Source of the DNA: Spirochaetales bacterium
GTDB lineage: Bacteria; Spirochaetota; Spirochaetia; DSM-2461
Assembly: GCA_003247135.1 (NCBI GenBank)
Contig: QKAW01000006.1
Coordinates: 1-64,000, forward strand
Direction: 5' to 3'
DNA: 64,000 bases
The notes under the pieces were generated by a model. It made no database searches. It was given only the letters and a program-made list of their open reading frames with translations, and was not told where the DNA came from. Of this stretch, positions 27,599-36,760 are shown in pieces. The translations under genes and the position numbers were made by a program. Within the stretch, counting starts at the first letter, position 1; every line of letters starts with the position of its first letter.

Positions 27599-28423
27599 AT
27601 GGGTTCAATTATATTAGGTATTTTTATAGCAATAATTTCTATAGGTTTGTTGGGAGCAATATTGGGTGCTGTTTTATCCCTAGCTTCCGAAAAACTAAAG
27701 GTTGAAGAGGATTTAAGAGTTAAGGAACTGGAACAGATACTTCCTCAATATAATTGTGGTGCATGTGGTTTTTCAGGTTGTTCTGGTTATGCAAATGCAG
27801 TGATCAACGAAGGTGAGGCCATAAATAAATGTACTCCAGGAGGCCCTGAGCTCTTAGAATCTATTTCTAAATTGTTAGGGGTAGAAGCTGGGAATCTGGA
27901 AAAAATGGTTGCACAGGTCCATTGTCGTGGTGGAGAGAAGAGTTCTGTTGATCAGTATAAGTATAGCGGAATTTCAGATTGTAATGCTAAATATCAACTT
28001 TATAGTGGAGACAAACTTTGTAAGTTTGGTTGTTTAGGTGATGGGAGCTGTATAAAAGTTTGTCCTGTTAATGCAATAAGCTATGATGAAGAAAATCTTG
28101 TATGGGTAGACAAAGAGAAGTGCGTTGGGTGTGAGAAATGTGTTGATATCTGTCCAACAAATGTTATGAAAATGATTCCATATAGTGCAGATTATATAGT
28201 AGCATGTTCATCCCAGGAGAAAGGAAAAGTTGTTAAGAGCAAATGTTCTGTTGGTTGTATTGCATGTTCTATCTGTGTAAAAAAATTCCCTGAAGCAGGT
28301 TTTGTTGTTGACAAAAACTTATCCAGTGTTGATTATACTATAAAGTCTGACAGAGCTCCTGTATCAGAGGCTTGTCCGGTAAAATGTATAATACATCCAT
28401 ATAAAGAGACAAAGGATAATTAA
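27599..28423 (+). CDS. rnfB: Rnf complex subunit RnfB
   Basis: Ferredoxin-accepting subunit. 274 residues: one N-terminal helix, the 4Fe-4S domain with NCGACGFSGC (Cys near 52) ending at the later Cys CTPGGP, then ferredoxin-type clusters CLGDGSCIKVCP (near 144) and CVGCEKCVDICP (near 175) and a further Cys-rich segment CSVGCIACSICVKKFP (near 216) with a late CPVKCI. Five Cys groups in all fit the longer RnfB of anaerobes. Closes the operon. Confidence 0.95.
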   Translation: MGSIILGIFIAIISIGLLGAILGAVLSLASEKLKVEEDLRVKELEQILPQYNCGACGFSGCSGYANAVINEGEAINKCTPGGPELLESISKLLGVEAGNLEKMVAQVHCRGGEKSSVDQYKYSGISDCNAKYQLYSGDKLCKFGCLGDGSCIKVCPVNAISYDEENLVWVDKEKCVGCEKCVDICPTNVMKMIPYSADYIVACSSQEKGKVVKSKCSVGCIACSICVKKFPEAGFVVDKNLSSVDYTIKSDRAPVSEACPVKCIIHPYKETKDN

Positions 28424-28434
28424 TAATAATTAAT

Positions 28435-30441
28435 ATGCGGAAAGTTAAACTAATTTTAGGTACATATAATAGTCAGCCGCCAGGTGAGAACAACTCTGTA
28501 ATAGAAGAGTTCTATCAGAAGGCATATAAGACTTTTTTAACAACCATGTATAACTTTCCCAATTTTAATATCTCCCTTTTCTATAGCGGTTCTCTATTTG
28601 AATGGTTAGAGGAGTATCATCCAGAATTTATAACTGTATTACAGGAGATGATAAATTCTAAACAGGTTGAAATGTTAAGCGGAGGATATTATGATCCCGC
28701 TTTAACCCTGTTACCAATTTCCGATAGAGTCGGTCAAATGGAGACTTTAACGACTTATATACGAAAAACACTTAGTAAAAAACCCCGTGGTTGTTATTTA
28801 ACAGAGAGTGTTTGGGATTCATCACTAATCGGTAGTCTTAAATCATGTGGCTTTGAATATATTTATCTTGATGATAATCAGTTTTTATCCAGTGGTATAA
28901 GTGGGGATGCACTTTTAAAACCGGTAGTTACTGAAGATCAGGGTAAGACTATTACTGTAATTCCGGTAAACTCAAAACTTTCTGAAATGTTTCTAAGGGA
29001 AAAACCTGAGAAATTAATTGAGTATATACAGGAAAATTCCCATTTAGATGGTGTTTTTACAATAATGCTCAAGGGTGAATATATTAATTCCGCAATACAG
29101 GATACTGGAAAAACCAGAGAGTGGCTTGAAACTTTCAACAAACTTATTGAAGAGAATAGTTCCTGGATAGAAAGTATAAATCCCGGCAAGTATGTAAAAC
29201 AGATTCAGGGGACTTTAGAAAGAACCTATTTCCCTCAATATACCATAAATGGTATGCGGAATAAACCTTTACCTATTGTTAGTCAAAGAGAGTTAAACAG
29301 ACTAAACAGACATTTGGGAGCATTGGGAGATGTATCTCACTGGATAAATAGTGGTTTTTTTAAACAATTTATATCCAGATATTATGATTCCTCTCTACTA
29401 TATTCCAAAATGTTGTACATAAATCTTCTAGTAAGTCAGATAAAGGGTGATAGATCCAGAAAGAAAAGTGCAAGAGAAGAGTTATGGCGAGCGCAATCAC
29501 ACTATGTTTACTGGCATGGTTCGCATCTGGGTATTTATGAAAAAAATCTCAGGGAAAGAAGTTATAGTTTTTTAATAGAAGCTGAACGAAGTACTAGAGA
29601 AAAAGGGATCTTTAAGACTGGCATAAACCATTTTGATATAGACTTTGATGGATTAAAAGAGGCTCTTTATCAGGGAGACTACTATAATTCCTACATTTCC
29701 CAGAAGGGAGGAATTCTTTTCCAGCTTGATCATATTAAAAGTAAAAGAAATTTACTTTCAACAGTTATGAGAATCGAAGAGTCCTACCATAATTCTGAAA
29801 ATAGCAGTATGATTTATGACAACTATCCTAAAAAGATGTTTCATGATCACTTTTTACAGGAAAATTTACAATTGTCAGATTTTGATTATGGTAATTATAA
29901 AGAATTAGGAACATTCATAGATTCTATATATGATTACGATAGTTTAAATAGGGAGAATACTACAGTAAATTTAAAATCCAAGGGTAATGTTCTATATTTA
30001 GGAGTTAACCATAATGTTACTTTGGAAAAAAAATATCTTTTTACCGAGAACGGAATGGTATTAACCTATTCTTTGGAAAATCATGACGATTTGCCTTTAA
30101 AAACAACATTCTCCCCAGAGTTTAATCTATCTCTTAGTGATATATCTGGTACTGATTGTGCAACACTCTCTTCCGATAGAGATCACTTAGTATTAAACAG
30201 CTCTAAGGAAGCATTACAAATAAATCATTTTGTAATTAACGATATACTCTATAATGTAAAGTTGAATTTCTCATTTTCCCAGAATTCTGAAAGACTTTGG
30301 ACAATCCCTCAATTTTCAGACTCAATGTCTAATGGAGAGATTAATAAATTATATCAGTTTACAACCTTTTTACCTCAATGGGATATAAAAATTAATCCAA
30401 GGTCTGTATGGACCTTAGCAATAAATTTAACTCTTGGTTAG
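28435..30441 (+). CDS. GH57-family glycoside hydrolase/4-alpha-glucanotransferase-like
   Basis: 668 residues with the layout of GH57 4-alpha-glucanotransferases: an N-terminal catalytic barrel (about 1-300), a helical segment (about 310-390) and C-terminal beta-sandwich domains. The nucleophile region reads YLTESVWDS with Glu124, at nearly the same position as Glu123 of the Thermococcus enzyme. The later region that commonly reads DGE is KGE here (Lys213), so activity is open to question. Cytoplasmic, no signal peptide. It starts 11 bases after rnfB, but the ribosome binding site is weak. Confidence 0.75.
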   Translation: MRKVKLILGTYNSQPPGENNSVIEEFYQKAYKTFLTTMYNFPNFNISLFYSGSLFEWLEEYHPEFITVLQEMINSKQVEMLSGGYYDPALTLLPISDRVGQMETLTTYIRKTLSKKPRGCYLTESVWDSSLIGSLKSCGFEYIYLDDNQFLSSGISGDALLKPVVTEDQGKTITVIPVNSKLSEMFLREKPEKLIEYIQENSHLDGVFTIMLKGEYINSAIQDTGKTREWLETFNKLIEENSSWIESINPGKYVKQIQGTLERTYFPQYTINGMRNKPLPIVSQRELNRLNRHLGALGDVSHWINSGFFKQFISRYYDSSLLYSKMLYINLLVSQIKGDRSRKKSAREELWRAQSHYVYWHGSHLGIYEKNLRERSYSFLIEAERSTREKGIFKTGINHFDIDFDGLKEALYQGDYYNSYISQKGGILFQLDHIKSKRNLLSTVMRIEESYHNSENSSMIYDNYPKKMFHDHFLQENLQLSDFDYGNYKELGTFIDSIYDYDSLNRENTTVNLKSKGNVLYLGVNHNVTLEKKYLFTENGMVLTYSLENHDDLPLKTTFSPEFNLSLSDISGTDCATLSSDRDHLVLNSSKEALQINHFVINDILYNVKLNFSFSQNSERLWTIPQFSDSMSNGEINKLYQFTTFLPQWDIKINPRSVWTLAINLTLG

Positions 30442-30458
30442 AAATTGATTATTAAGGT

Positions 30459-30488
30459 TTGACAGAAACACTGTTTTTAAAATAGATT
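30459..30488 (+). promoter_or_regulatory. promoter for the Cas2-like gene and prfB
   Basis: TTGACA (30459-30464) and TAGATT (30483-30488) with an 18-base spacer. The -10 element ends six bases before the ATG at 30495, so the mRNA is probably leaderless. Confidence 0.55.
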
Positions 30489-30494
30489 ATAACA

Positions 30495-30785
30495 ATGTAT
30501 GTAACAGTAGTTTGTGATTTCAATAGTGAAAGTAGCAGAAAAATAGTAGATTCTATATTAATGCAGTATGGATTTACCCGTTGTCAACGTGATCTTTATG
30601 AAATAAATTCTATCACTGACAGTTCTGTATCAAAATTAAAGTTAGAGATCGATAGAAATTGTGACTCTTTCGATAAAATTAGAGTTTATCAATATCCTCT
30701 GGAGCATAAACTTGTCATTTCCTACTTAACTGATAAAAGATGGAAAAAGAAAGTTATACAAGATAAATCAATAATTAAAGGATAA
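30495..30785 (+). CDS. orphan Cas2-like small protein
   Basis: 96 residues with the texture of Cas2/VapD ferredoxin-fold proteins: MYVTVVCDFNSESSRKIVDS at the start with an Asp at position 8 (the Cas2 metal-binding place), YGFTRCQRDLYEI for the next strand and DKIRVYQYPL for the later strand. There is no Cas1, no other cas gene and no repeat array in the window, so adaptation is unlikely. It ends two bases before prfB, and the two are probably co-transcribed. No Shine-Dalgarno sequence; see the promoter entry. A different ferredoxin-fold family is possible. Confidence 0.5.
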   Translation: MYVTVVCDFNSESSRKIVDSILMQYGFTRCQRDLYEINSITDSSVSKLKLEIDRNCDSFDKIRVYQYPLEHKLVISYLTDKRWKKKVIQDKSIIKG

Positions 30786-30787
30786 AT

Positions 30788-31886
30788 ATGTTAGAAGATT
30801 TAAATTCAGTTATCAAAAAGTTATATAATGAAATTCACGAATCATGGAGGCGTCTTTGACGTTACTTCTATAAAAAAAGAGGTAAAAGAGTTGGAACTTC
30901 TATCTGGAGCTCCGGATTTCTGGAATGATAGAGAACAGGCTGAGAGCCAGATGTCTAAGATAAACAGGTTAAAAAGTATCTACGAACCCTGGGAAACTCT
31001 GTTACAATCAATTGAAGATTTAAAAGAGTTATACTCAATTGCAGTTGAAGAAAAGGAAGAGTCATATTATGAAGAGATTGATGACTCTATAAAATCCATT
31101 TCTGCAGTTTATGAAAAATTGACAGTTATGGAACTTATGAGTGAAGAGACAGACTCTTGTGGTGCCTATGTTACAATTCATTCCGGTGCAGGGGGAACTG
31201 AGGCTTGTGATTGGGCTAATATGCTGTATAGAATGTATTTTAGATGGATAGAAAAATCAGGGTTTTCATACAATCTTATTGATTTACAAGACGCTGAAGG
31301 TGGTATTAAATCTGTTTCATTTGAAGTAAATGGTGATTTTGCCTATGGAATGCTTAAAGGTGAGACCGGTATACATCGTTTGGTTAGAATATCACCTTTT
31401 GACTCAAATGCCAGAAGACATACATCATTTGCATCAGTTTATGTTTCACCTGTAATTGATGATAGTATTACAGTAGAAATTAAACCTGATGATATTCGTG
31501 TAGATACATACAGAGCTTCTGGTGCCGGTGGACAGCATGTTAATAAGACTTCCAGTGCTGTTCGATTAACACATTTTGAATCCGGTATAGTTGTGCAATG
31601 TCAGAATGAAAGAAGCCAACTTAAGAACCGTGAACTTGCTATGAAAGTTCTAAAATCCAGACTTTATGAATACTATAAGCAAATTCAGGATGCTAAAAAT
31701 GCTGAAAATTCAGCAGAAAAAAGAGAGATCGGTTGGGGAAACCAGATAAGAAGTTATGTTTTTCAACCCTATAGAATGGTTAAGGATTTAAGAACTCGGC
31801 ATGAAACAGGTAATATACAAGCTGTTATGGATGGAGAACTAGACCCGTTTATTGAGAGTTATTTAAGGTACAATGCTGGAATATGA
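30788..31886 (+). CDS. prfB: peptide chain release factor 2 (programmed +1 frameshift)
   Basis: Releases nascent chains at UGA and UAA. The gene is read in two frames. Translation starts at ATG 30788, runs 23 codons and meets TGA at 30857 in the context GGAGG-CGT-CTT-TGA-C; a +1 shift on CTT continues at GAC 30858 to the stop at 31886, giving about 365 residues. Beyond the shift are the RF2 marks: SPF in RISPFDSNARRH and GAGGQHVNKTSSAVR with the catalytic GGQ. An ATG at 30828 is in the second frame but would miss the conserved N-terminus. The frameshift lets RF2 regulate its own level. Confidence 0.95.
30847..30860 (+). promoter_or_regulatory. RF2 programmed frameshift site
   Basis: GGAGG (internal Shine-Dalgarno-like element), then CGT, CTT and the in-frame TGA followed by C. 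This is the classical RF2 autoregulatory slippery site. Confidence 0.93.
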
Positions 31887-32242
31887 GTAGAGTAATAATA
31901 GTTGACGACATACCGTTTATTAGATCTGTAATAAAGGATATTTTAATTGCTGCCAATTATAGTGTTGTAGGAGAGGCATCAGATGGGGCACAGGCTTTAG
32001 CACTATATAAAGCTGTTAAACCTGATGTTGTTCTTCTGGATATAAATATGCCAGTTCTTGACGGAATTGAAACACTAAAAAGGATAAAAAAAATAAACCG
32101 GGATGCAATTATTATTATGTGCTCATCTTTGGGAGATCAGGAGAATATTGTTAATGCAATATCACTGGGTGCCAAGGATTTTGTTGTTAAACCTTTTCGG
32201 AAGGAGAGAATCCTCTCGGCTATAAAGAAAGCTTTACGTTGA
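31883..32242 (+). CDS. CheY-like single-domain response regulator
   Basis: 119-residue receiver domain without an output domain: acidic pocket Asp8/Asp9 (IIVDD), phosphoacceptor Asp53 (VVLLDINMP), switch Ser in CSS and Lys in VVKPF. Stand-alone receivers of this type act on flagellar motors or relay phosphate. The ATGA overlap with prfB couples them. The partner kinase is not in the window. Confidence 0.9.
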   Translation: MSRVIIVDDIPFIRSVIKDILIAANYSVVGEASDGAQALALYKAVKPDVVLLDINMPVLDGIETLKRIKKINRDAIIIMCSSLGDQENIVNAISLGAKDFVVKPFRKERILSAIKKALR

Positions 32243-33555
32243 AAAAAACTACCTATATATGCCTTTTGTTACTTATTTTCTCAATCAACTCACAGGAAAT
32301 TAGAAAAGAAAATCTAAAGATAGAGTGGGGAGAGTTTATTGGCCATGATCTTTCCCTTAGCAATCAGTTGTTAAAAAATTCTATTCCTTATTATCTTTTG
32401 GAGAATTTTGATTCATCTTTAGGACATTTTAGTGAATTAGATGAAAAATTAGAAATTTTTGAAGATGCTAAGAGAGAGTTAATCAGCAAAACAGAAGATG
32501 AGATAAAGGATTTAATCACAAAAAGAGATTTGCTAATATTTAATTCAGAATTAGATAAGGAAAAAATAAAAGGGTTGGAATCTGATATTGAGTTAAAAAA
32601 AAATACAATAGAAAAAATTAAAAATAAGCGTATTTCAGATTTTCAATACAGTGATCCTATTCCATTTTATACCAATGAAAAAAAACTACTAACATTAAGT
32701 AGTCCTATGGAAATAAAACATTATCTGAATAAAAATAAAAAGGATTATTTTATCTCAGGTTCTATTGAAGAAATCTCTGATAATCTTCTTGTTATAGTAA
32801 AATTATACTCAAAATTTACTGATGAAGTAAAAGTCGTCTGGAGAGGAATTGGAGATAGTGAGGATATTCTTAATTATAGGGATGAAATGTTACTCGCTTT
32901 AAGTAAAGTACTTATCTCAAGTAAAGTAGTGAGATTTACTGTAATTACAGAGCCTGAAAATTCTAAAATCTACATAAACAATAACTTTAAAGGGCTTGGT
33001 CAATACAGTGGCTATTTTCTAAATAAGAGTTTTCTAAATTTATCTGTAATAAACGAGGGTTATTTAAAAAAAGAGTTAATAGTTATGGCTGAGTCTGAAG
33101 TTTCTAAGAAGATTGTACTTGAACCTGAAGTAGCAAAACATATAAATGTAATATCAATACCTTCAGGGGCATCGATTTATTATGGATCTGTATTTTATGG
33201 TACAACACCCGCAACACTTCCGGTCTACTCATACCCTTTAAAATTAAGAATTTCTCTTGAAGGGTATAATGATAAACATTTTACAGTAGATAATAAAACC
33301 AAAGAGATTAAAGTCAAACTTGTTGAAGGTTTAATAGATAAGTCAGAGAATTTTGTTAAACATAAAGAAAATTTCTACGTAGCAACTGCAGTTTTTTCTT
33401 TTTCCCTGGCAATTCCACTATTTTTAAATACACAACCTAATAATATTGAACCGGTTTTATTCAATATTTCTATTGGAAATGCTATAGTATGGGGTGTAAA
33501 TTTATTTTATCAGTTATACAGCTATTTAACCGCTGCAGAACAAAGTGTTGAATAA
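32239..33555 (+). CDS. secreted PEGA-domain protein
   Basis: 438 residues: signal peptide (KTTYICLLLLIFSINSQ), a helical coiled-coil stretch (about 60-125), an alpha/beta part (150-215), then two PEGA-type beta modules (about 220-290, PENSKIYINNNFKGLG; and 295-360, IPSGASIYYGSVFYGTTPA) and one or two hydrophobic C-terminal segments (about 380-425). PEGA modules occur on surface or periplasmic proteins; exact role unknown. Start is TTG within TTGA overlapping the stop of the response regulator. Confidence 0.75.
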   Translation: MKKTTYICLLLLIFSINSQEIRKENLKIEWGEFIGHDLSLSNQLLKNSIPYYLLENFDSSLGHFSELDEKLEIFEDAKRELISKTEDEIKDLITKRDLLIFNSELDKEKIKGLESDIELKKNTIEKIKNKRISDFQYSDPIPFYTNEKKLLTLSSPMEIKHYLNKNKKDYFISGSIEEISDNLLVIVKLYSKFTDEVKVVWRGIGDSEDILNYRDEMLLALSKVLISSKVVRFTVITEPENSKIYINNNFKGLGQYSGYFLNKSFLNLSVINEGYLKKELIVMAESEVSKKIVLEPEVAKHINVISIPSGASIYYGSVFYGTTPATLPVYSYPLKLRISLEGYNDKHFTVDNKTKEIKVKLVEGLIDKSENFVKHKENFYVATAVFSFSLAIPLFLNTQPNNIEPVLFNISIGNAIVWGVNLFYQLYSYLTAAEQSVE

Positions 33556-33565
33556 TGGAGGAGTA

Positions 33566-34435
33566 ATGTTAAAAAGTTTTAGTCAGAAACTTAAAAATAT
33601 ATTTAGTTCAGAAATTGATGAATCTTTTTATGAAGATATGGAGGACCTATTAATTGAATCAGATATAGGTGCTGTGTTGGCAATTCAGATAACTGATCGT
33701 TTAAAAGAGCAGGTTAAAAAAAAGAAGATCAAAACTCTTGAAAATGTAAAGTTAGAGTTAAAGGATATAATTGGGGATTATATCATAGAAGAAGAGCTAA
33801 TTCCTGATAGAGATAAACTTAATATTTTTCTGTTTTTAGGAGTAAATGGAGTTGGAAAAACTACAACTATAGGTCGTCTGGCAAACTATTACAATAAACA
33901 GAAAGGTATTGAAAATATTGTTCTTAGTGCAGGGGATACCTTTAGAGCAGCAGCTATTGATCAGTTAAAGATTCATGGGGAGAGAACAGGACACAGAGTT
34001 GTTTCCCAACAACATGGAGCTGACCCCGGTGCTGTAATTTATGACAGTATTAAATCTGCTCAAGCAAAAGGTGATGAACTTATTCTAGCAGATACTGCAG
34101 GAAGAATGCATAATAAGTCTAACCTTATTAAAGAGTTGGAAAAAATTAATAAAATAGTTCTAAATGCTGTTGCTCAGGAGAATTATAAAAAAATTCTAGT
34201 AATTGATTGTACAACGGGACAGAATGGTTTAAACCAGGCTTTACAATTTAATGAAGCAGTAAAAATAGATGGTGTAGTTTTAACCAAGTATGATTCAAGT
34301 GCAAAGGGTGGTATAATTCCATCAATATGTAACAAATTAAAGATTCCATTTTATTTTATTGGAGTAGGAGAAGGTTTGGAGGATATTAAACCTTTTAATA
34401 AAGAGCTTTATATAAATGAACTATTAGGAATTTAA
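33566..34435 (+). CDS. ftsY: signal recognition particle receptor FtsY
   Basis: SRP-type GTPase that docks SRP-ribosome complexes at the inner membrane. 289 residues: a short N domain (about 1-80), then the G domain with GVNGVGKTT (92-100), DTFRAAAIDQLK, DTAGRM and TKYDSSAKGG. The acidic A domain of E. coli FtsY is absent, as in many bacteria. I start at ATG 33566 because GGAGGAG sits three bases before it; the in-frame TTG at 33545 lies inside the previous gene. The stop overlaps the next gene by one base. Confidence 0.95.
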   Translation: MLKSFSQKLKNIFSSEIDESFYEDMEDLLIESDIGAVLAIQITDRLKEQVKKKKIKTLENVKLELKDIIGDYIIEEELIPDRDKLNIFLFLGVNGVGKTTTIGRLANYYNKQKGIENIVLSAGDTFRAAAIDQLKIHGERTGHRVVSQQHGADPGAVIYDSIKSAQAKGDELILADTAGRMHNKSNLIKELEKINKIVLNAVAQENYKKILVIDCTTGQNGLNQALQFNEAVKIDGVVLTKYDSSAKGGIIPSICNKLKIPFYFIGVGEGLEDIKPFNKELYINELLGI

Positions 34436-35499
34436 TGAGATTTTTTTATATATGTCTTTTAACCCTGCAATTTATGTTATTTGCAAATGATACATACTAT
34501 AAGTCCAACAATTCAGGTATAATTCTTGATGAGATAACTTTGGATAATTTAACAGAGTATTTTGTTGTAAAAGAGACAGACCTTGATAAGAAAGAGACAA
34601 TATATAAATTATACAATAATGATAATTTACTAAAAACTACAATAGAATATTATAACCAAAACTTTACCTCACTGGTAAAAATTGAAATTATAAAAGAAAG
34701 CTCTACTGAAATAGAATTTTATGATAATAACCGATTAACTAAGTTAGAAAGTTATAAAAAGGGAGAGTTGAATAGCTATATAGTTTTTTATTATGATAAA
34801 AATTGGAATTTATCCCAAAAAGAGTATTTTAACTCAAATAGTGAAATAAATTATACAGATATTTATCATCGTAAAAATGATGGTGGTTTAAGAAAGCTGG
34901 AGAGAATAAATTCAGAAAACTTTATTCAGCAATGGATTTATAATAATGGTTTAATAGTAGAAACCTGGTTAATTGAAGGGAGTATTAAAACTAGAAGCCT
35001 TTTAAACAGCGATGGTAAGGTTAAATCTGAAATTGTCTATAGAGAGGATGAACTTGTTTCAATTGAAGAGTTTGAATATTCATCAATTGGAAATATTAAG
35101 AACCGTATAAAAAAGATTGGTAATGAAAGAGTAGAGAATTTTTATGGTCAAACTGGGTTACTATTAGAAAATAAAGTTTACATAGAAGATATACTGCAAA
35201 AGAAAACCGCATACAGTTATTTGGATAATTTAATCAAGGAAATTATTATTACCGGTCATGGAAAAAGAGAGAGAGTAGAGTACATGTATATTAGCGGTGA
35301 AGATGAACCCTACATTAAGAATTTTTATATTAATAATCTCCTTGACAAGAAAATTATGACTGATAAAGAGAATGAAATTATTGAGTATTATAAAAATGAT
35401 ATGATTTTTCTTAAAGAGTACTTTGCAAGTGGTGAGAAGGTAAAAAAAGATTTTTACCTGGATGGGAAACTATTTAAAAGTGAGAATTATAGTGAATAA
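34435..35499 (+). CDS. secreted protein with repetitive beta-strand motifs
   Basis: 354 residues beginning with a signal peptide (MRFFYICLLTLQFMLFAND). The rest is a run of about a dozen short strand-turn units rich in Tyr, Asn, Lys and Glu, like YD/MORN-like sheets (for example EFYDNNRLTKLESYKKGELN and IVFYYDKNWNLSQKEYF). I do not recognise a named family. It sits between ftsY and the Lol-type permease with coupled starts (TAATG; GTG inside the last codons), so it may be a periplasmic partner of that ABC system; that is inference from context. Confidence 0.6.
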   Translation: MRFFYICLLTLQFMLFANDTYYKSNNSGIILDEITLDNLTEYFVVKETDLDKKETIYKLYNNDNLLKTTIEYYNQNFTSLVKIEIIKESSTEIEFYDNNRLTKLESYKKGELNSYIVFYYDKNWNLSQKEYFNSNSEINYTDIYHRKNDGGLRKLERINSENFIQQWIYNNGLIVETWLIEGSIKTRSLLNSDGKVKSEIVYREDELVSIEEFEYSSIGNIKNRIKKIGNERVENFYGQTGLLLENKVYIEDILQKKTAYSYLDNLIKEIIITGHGKRERVEYMYISGEDEPYIKNFYINNLLDKKIMTDKENEIIEYYKNDMIFLKEYFASGEKVKKDFYLDGKLFKSENYSE

Positions 35500-36760
35500 C
35501 TGGATACTGTTTGTTTCATGGCGACATTTAAAAAGCAAAAGAAAGGAGAAGGGTGATACCTCAACATTTCTTTCAATAATAGGTATTCTTTCCGGGGTAA
35601 TGACAATGATTACTGTAATTGGGGTAATGAACGGTTTTCAGGGGAATAACATTGATAAGCGGGTTGAGATTGAGTCTGGTCACATAGTTTTAGAAAAAAA
35701 TAACTCCTTAGCATCAGTTTCTGATAACTATTTTAATAATATTGCTAAAATTAAATCACACTACCTTAGTTCTGATTTTATAACAGCTGCTTCTGATGGG
35801 ATTGATAGTGAAGTTATCGGATTAAGAATCAACTCTTTACCTGATAATATACTGGAAATTGATTCCTCTTTTAAAGATTGGGTTATAATAAAAAGTGGAG
35901 ATTTTGATCTGACAGATGATAATAGCATTGTAATTGGTCAGTCATTTGCTTTTAGCAGATATTTGCAAGTTGGGGATAGTATTAACCTGATCTCATTGCA
36001 AAATGGTGAGTCAAACTTTAAGCCTGAACTTGTTGAGTATAGAATTACAGGGATTTTTTATACAGGAAGTCTTGAATATGATGAAGGGTTGGCATTCATT
36101 TCAAATAAAAGTGCAGAAATAAATTTTGTAAAAAAAGATGATTTTTTTTATAAGTTAAAAATTGAGAATAGAAATAGATATCTTGATGTCATAAATATAT
36201 TAAATGAAAATGCAGATATTAAAAGGGATTTTAATATTAAAAGCTGGAAAGATTTTAATGTCAGTTACTATAATGCCTTAAAAAACGAGAAAGATCTAAT
36301 GACTATTCTAATAGGATTAATTTTCCTTGTTGTTGGAGTTAATATCTATAACTCACAAAGAAGGGCGGTTTATTTAAGACTAGAGGAGATATCTGTATTA
36401 AAAACAATGGGAGCAACATCCTTTAATATTAAATTTGTCTATATTCTTGAGAGCCTTTTTATTGGAATTATAGGTGCAACTGTGGGAGTTTTATGGGGAT
36501 TATGGATAGTTAACAATATTAATTTTATATTTGATGTACTTGAAGATATTATGAATTTTTTATTTTCATTAATTAATGGAACTACCGTTTCTCTTTATGG
36601 ATCCCAGTTTTTCTATATTAGTAAAGTACCTGTTAAAGTCTACCTTTCTGAGTCAATATATGTATATCTGTCAGCAGTTTTTACATCTGTTATTGCAGCC
36701 TTTGCTGCCTCAAGAAAGATCTCTTTAATAAAACCCGGGGAGGTAATTAGAAATGAGTAA
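35492..36760 (+). CDS. LolC/LolE-family lipoprotein-releasing ABC permease
   Basis: FtsX-like/MacB-type permease of about 422 residues: an N-terminal helix (about 20-45, SIIGILSGVMTMITVIGVMNGFQ), a large periplasmic domain, then three helices (about 265-290, 315-345, 385-405). The N-terminus NNWILFVSWRHLKSKRKEKG is typical of LolC/E. I chose the GTG at 35492, directly followed by that sequence; the upstream ATG at 35462 has no ribosome binding site. It overlaps the next gene, the LolD-like ATPase, by eight bases. Confidence 0.85.
   Translation: MNNWILFVSWRHLKSKRKEKGDTSTFLSIIGILSGVMTMITVIGVMNGFQGNNIDKRVEIESGHIVLEKNNSLASVSDNYFNNIAKIKSHYLSSDFITAASDGIDSEVIGLRINSLPDNILEIDSSFKDWVIIKSGDFDLTDDNSIVIGQSFAFSRYLQVGDSINLISLQNGESNFKPELVEYRITGIFYTGSLEYDEGLAFISNKSAEINFVKKDDFFYKLKIENRNRYLDVINILNENADIKRDFNIKSWKDFNVSYYNALKNEKDLMTILIGLIFLVVGVNIYNSQRRAVYLRLEEISVLKTMGATSFNIKFVYILESLFIGIIGATVGVLWGLWIVNNINFIFDVLEDIMNFLFSLINGTTVSLYGSQFFYISKVPVKVYLSESIYVYLSAVFTSVIAAFAASRKISLIKPGEVIRNE

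Noticed and set aside
30495-30785. A CRISPR locus, suggested by the Cas2-like protein
   Set aside because: No regularly spaced direct repeats and no other cas genes were seen anywhere in the window.
30857-30859. In-frame TGA in prfB as a pseudogene mutation
   Set aside because: The sequence around it is the classical RF2 frameshift site and the rest of the gene is intact.
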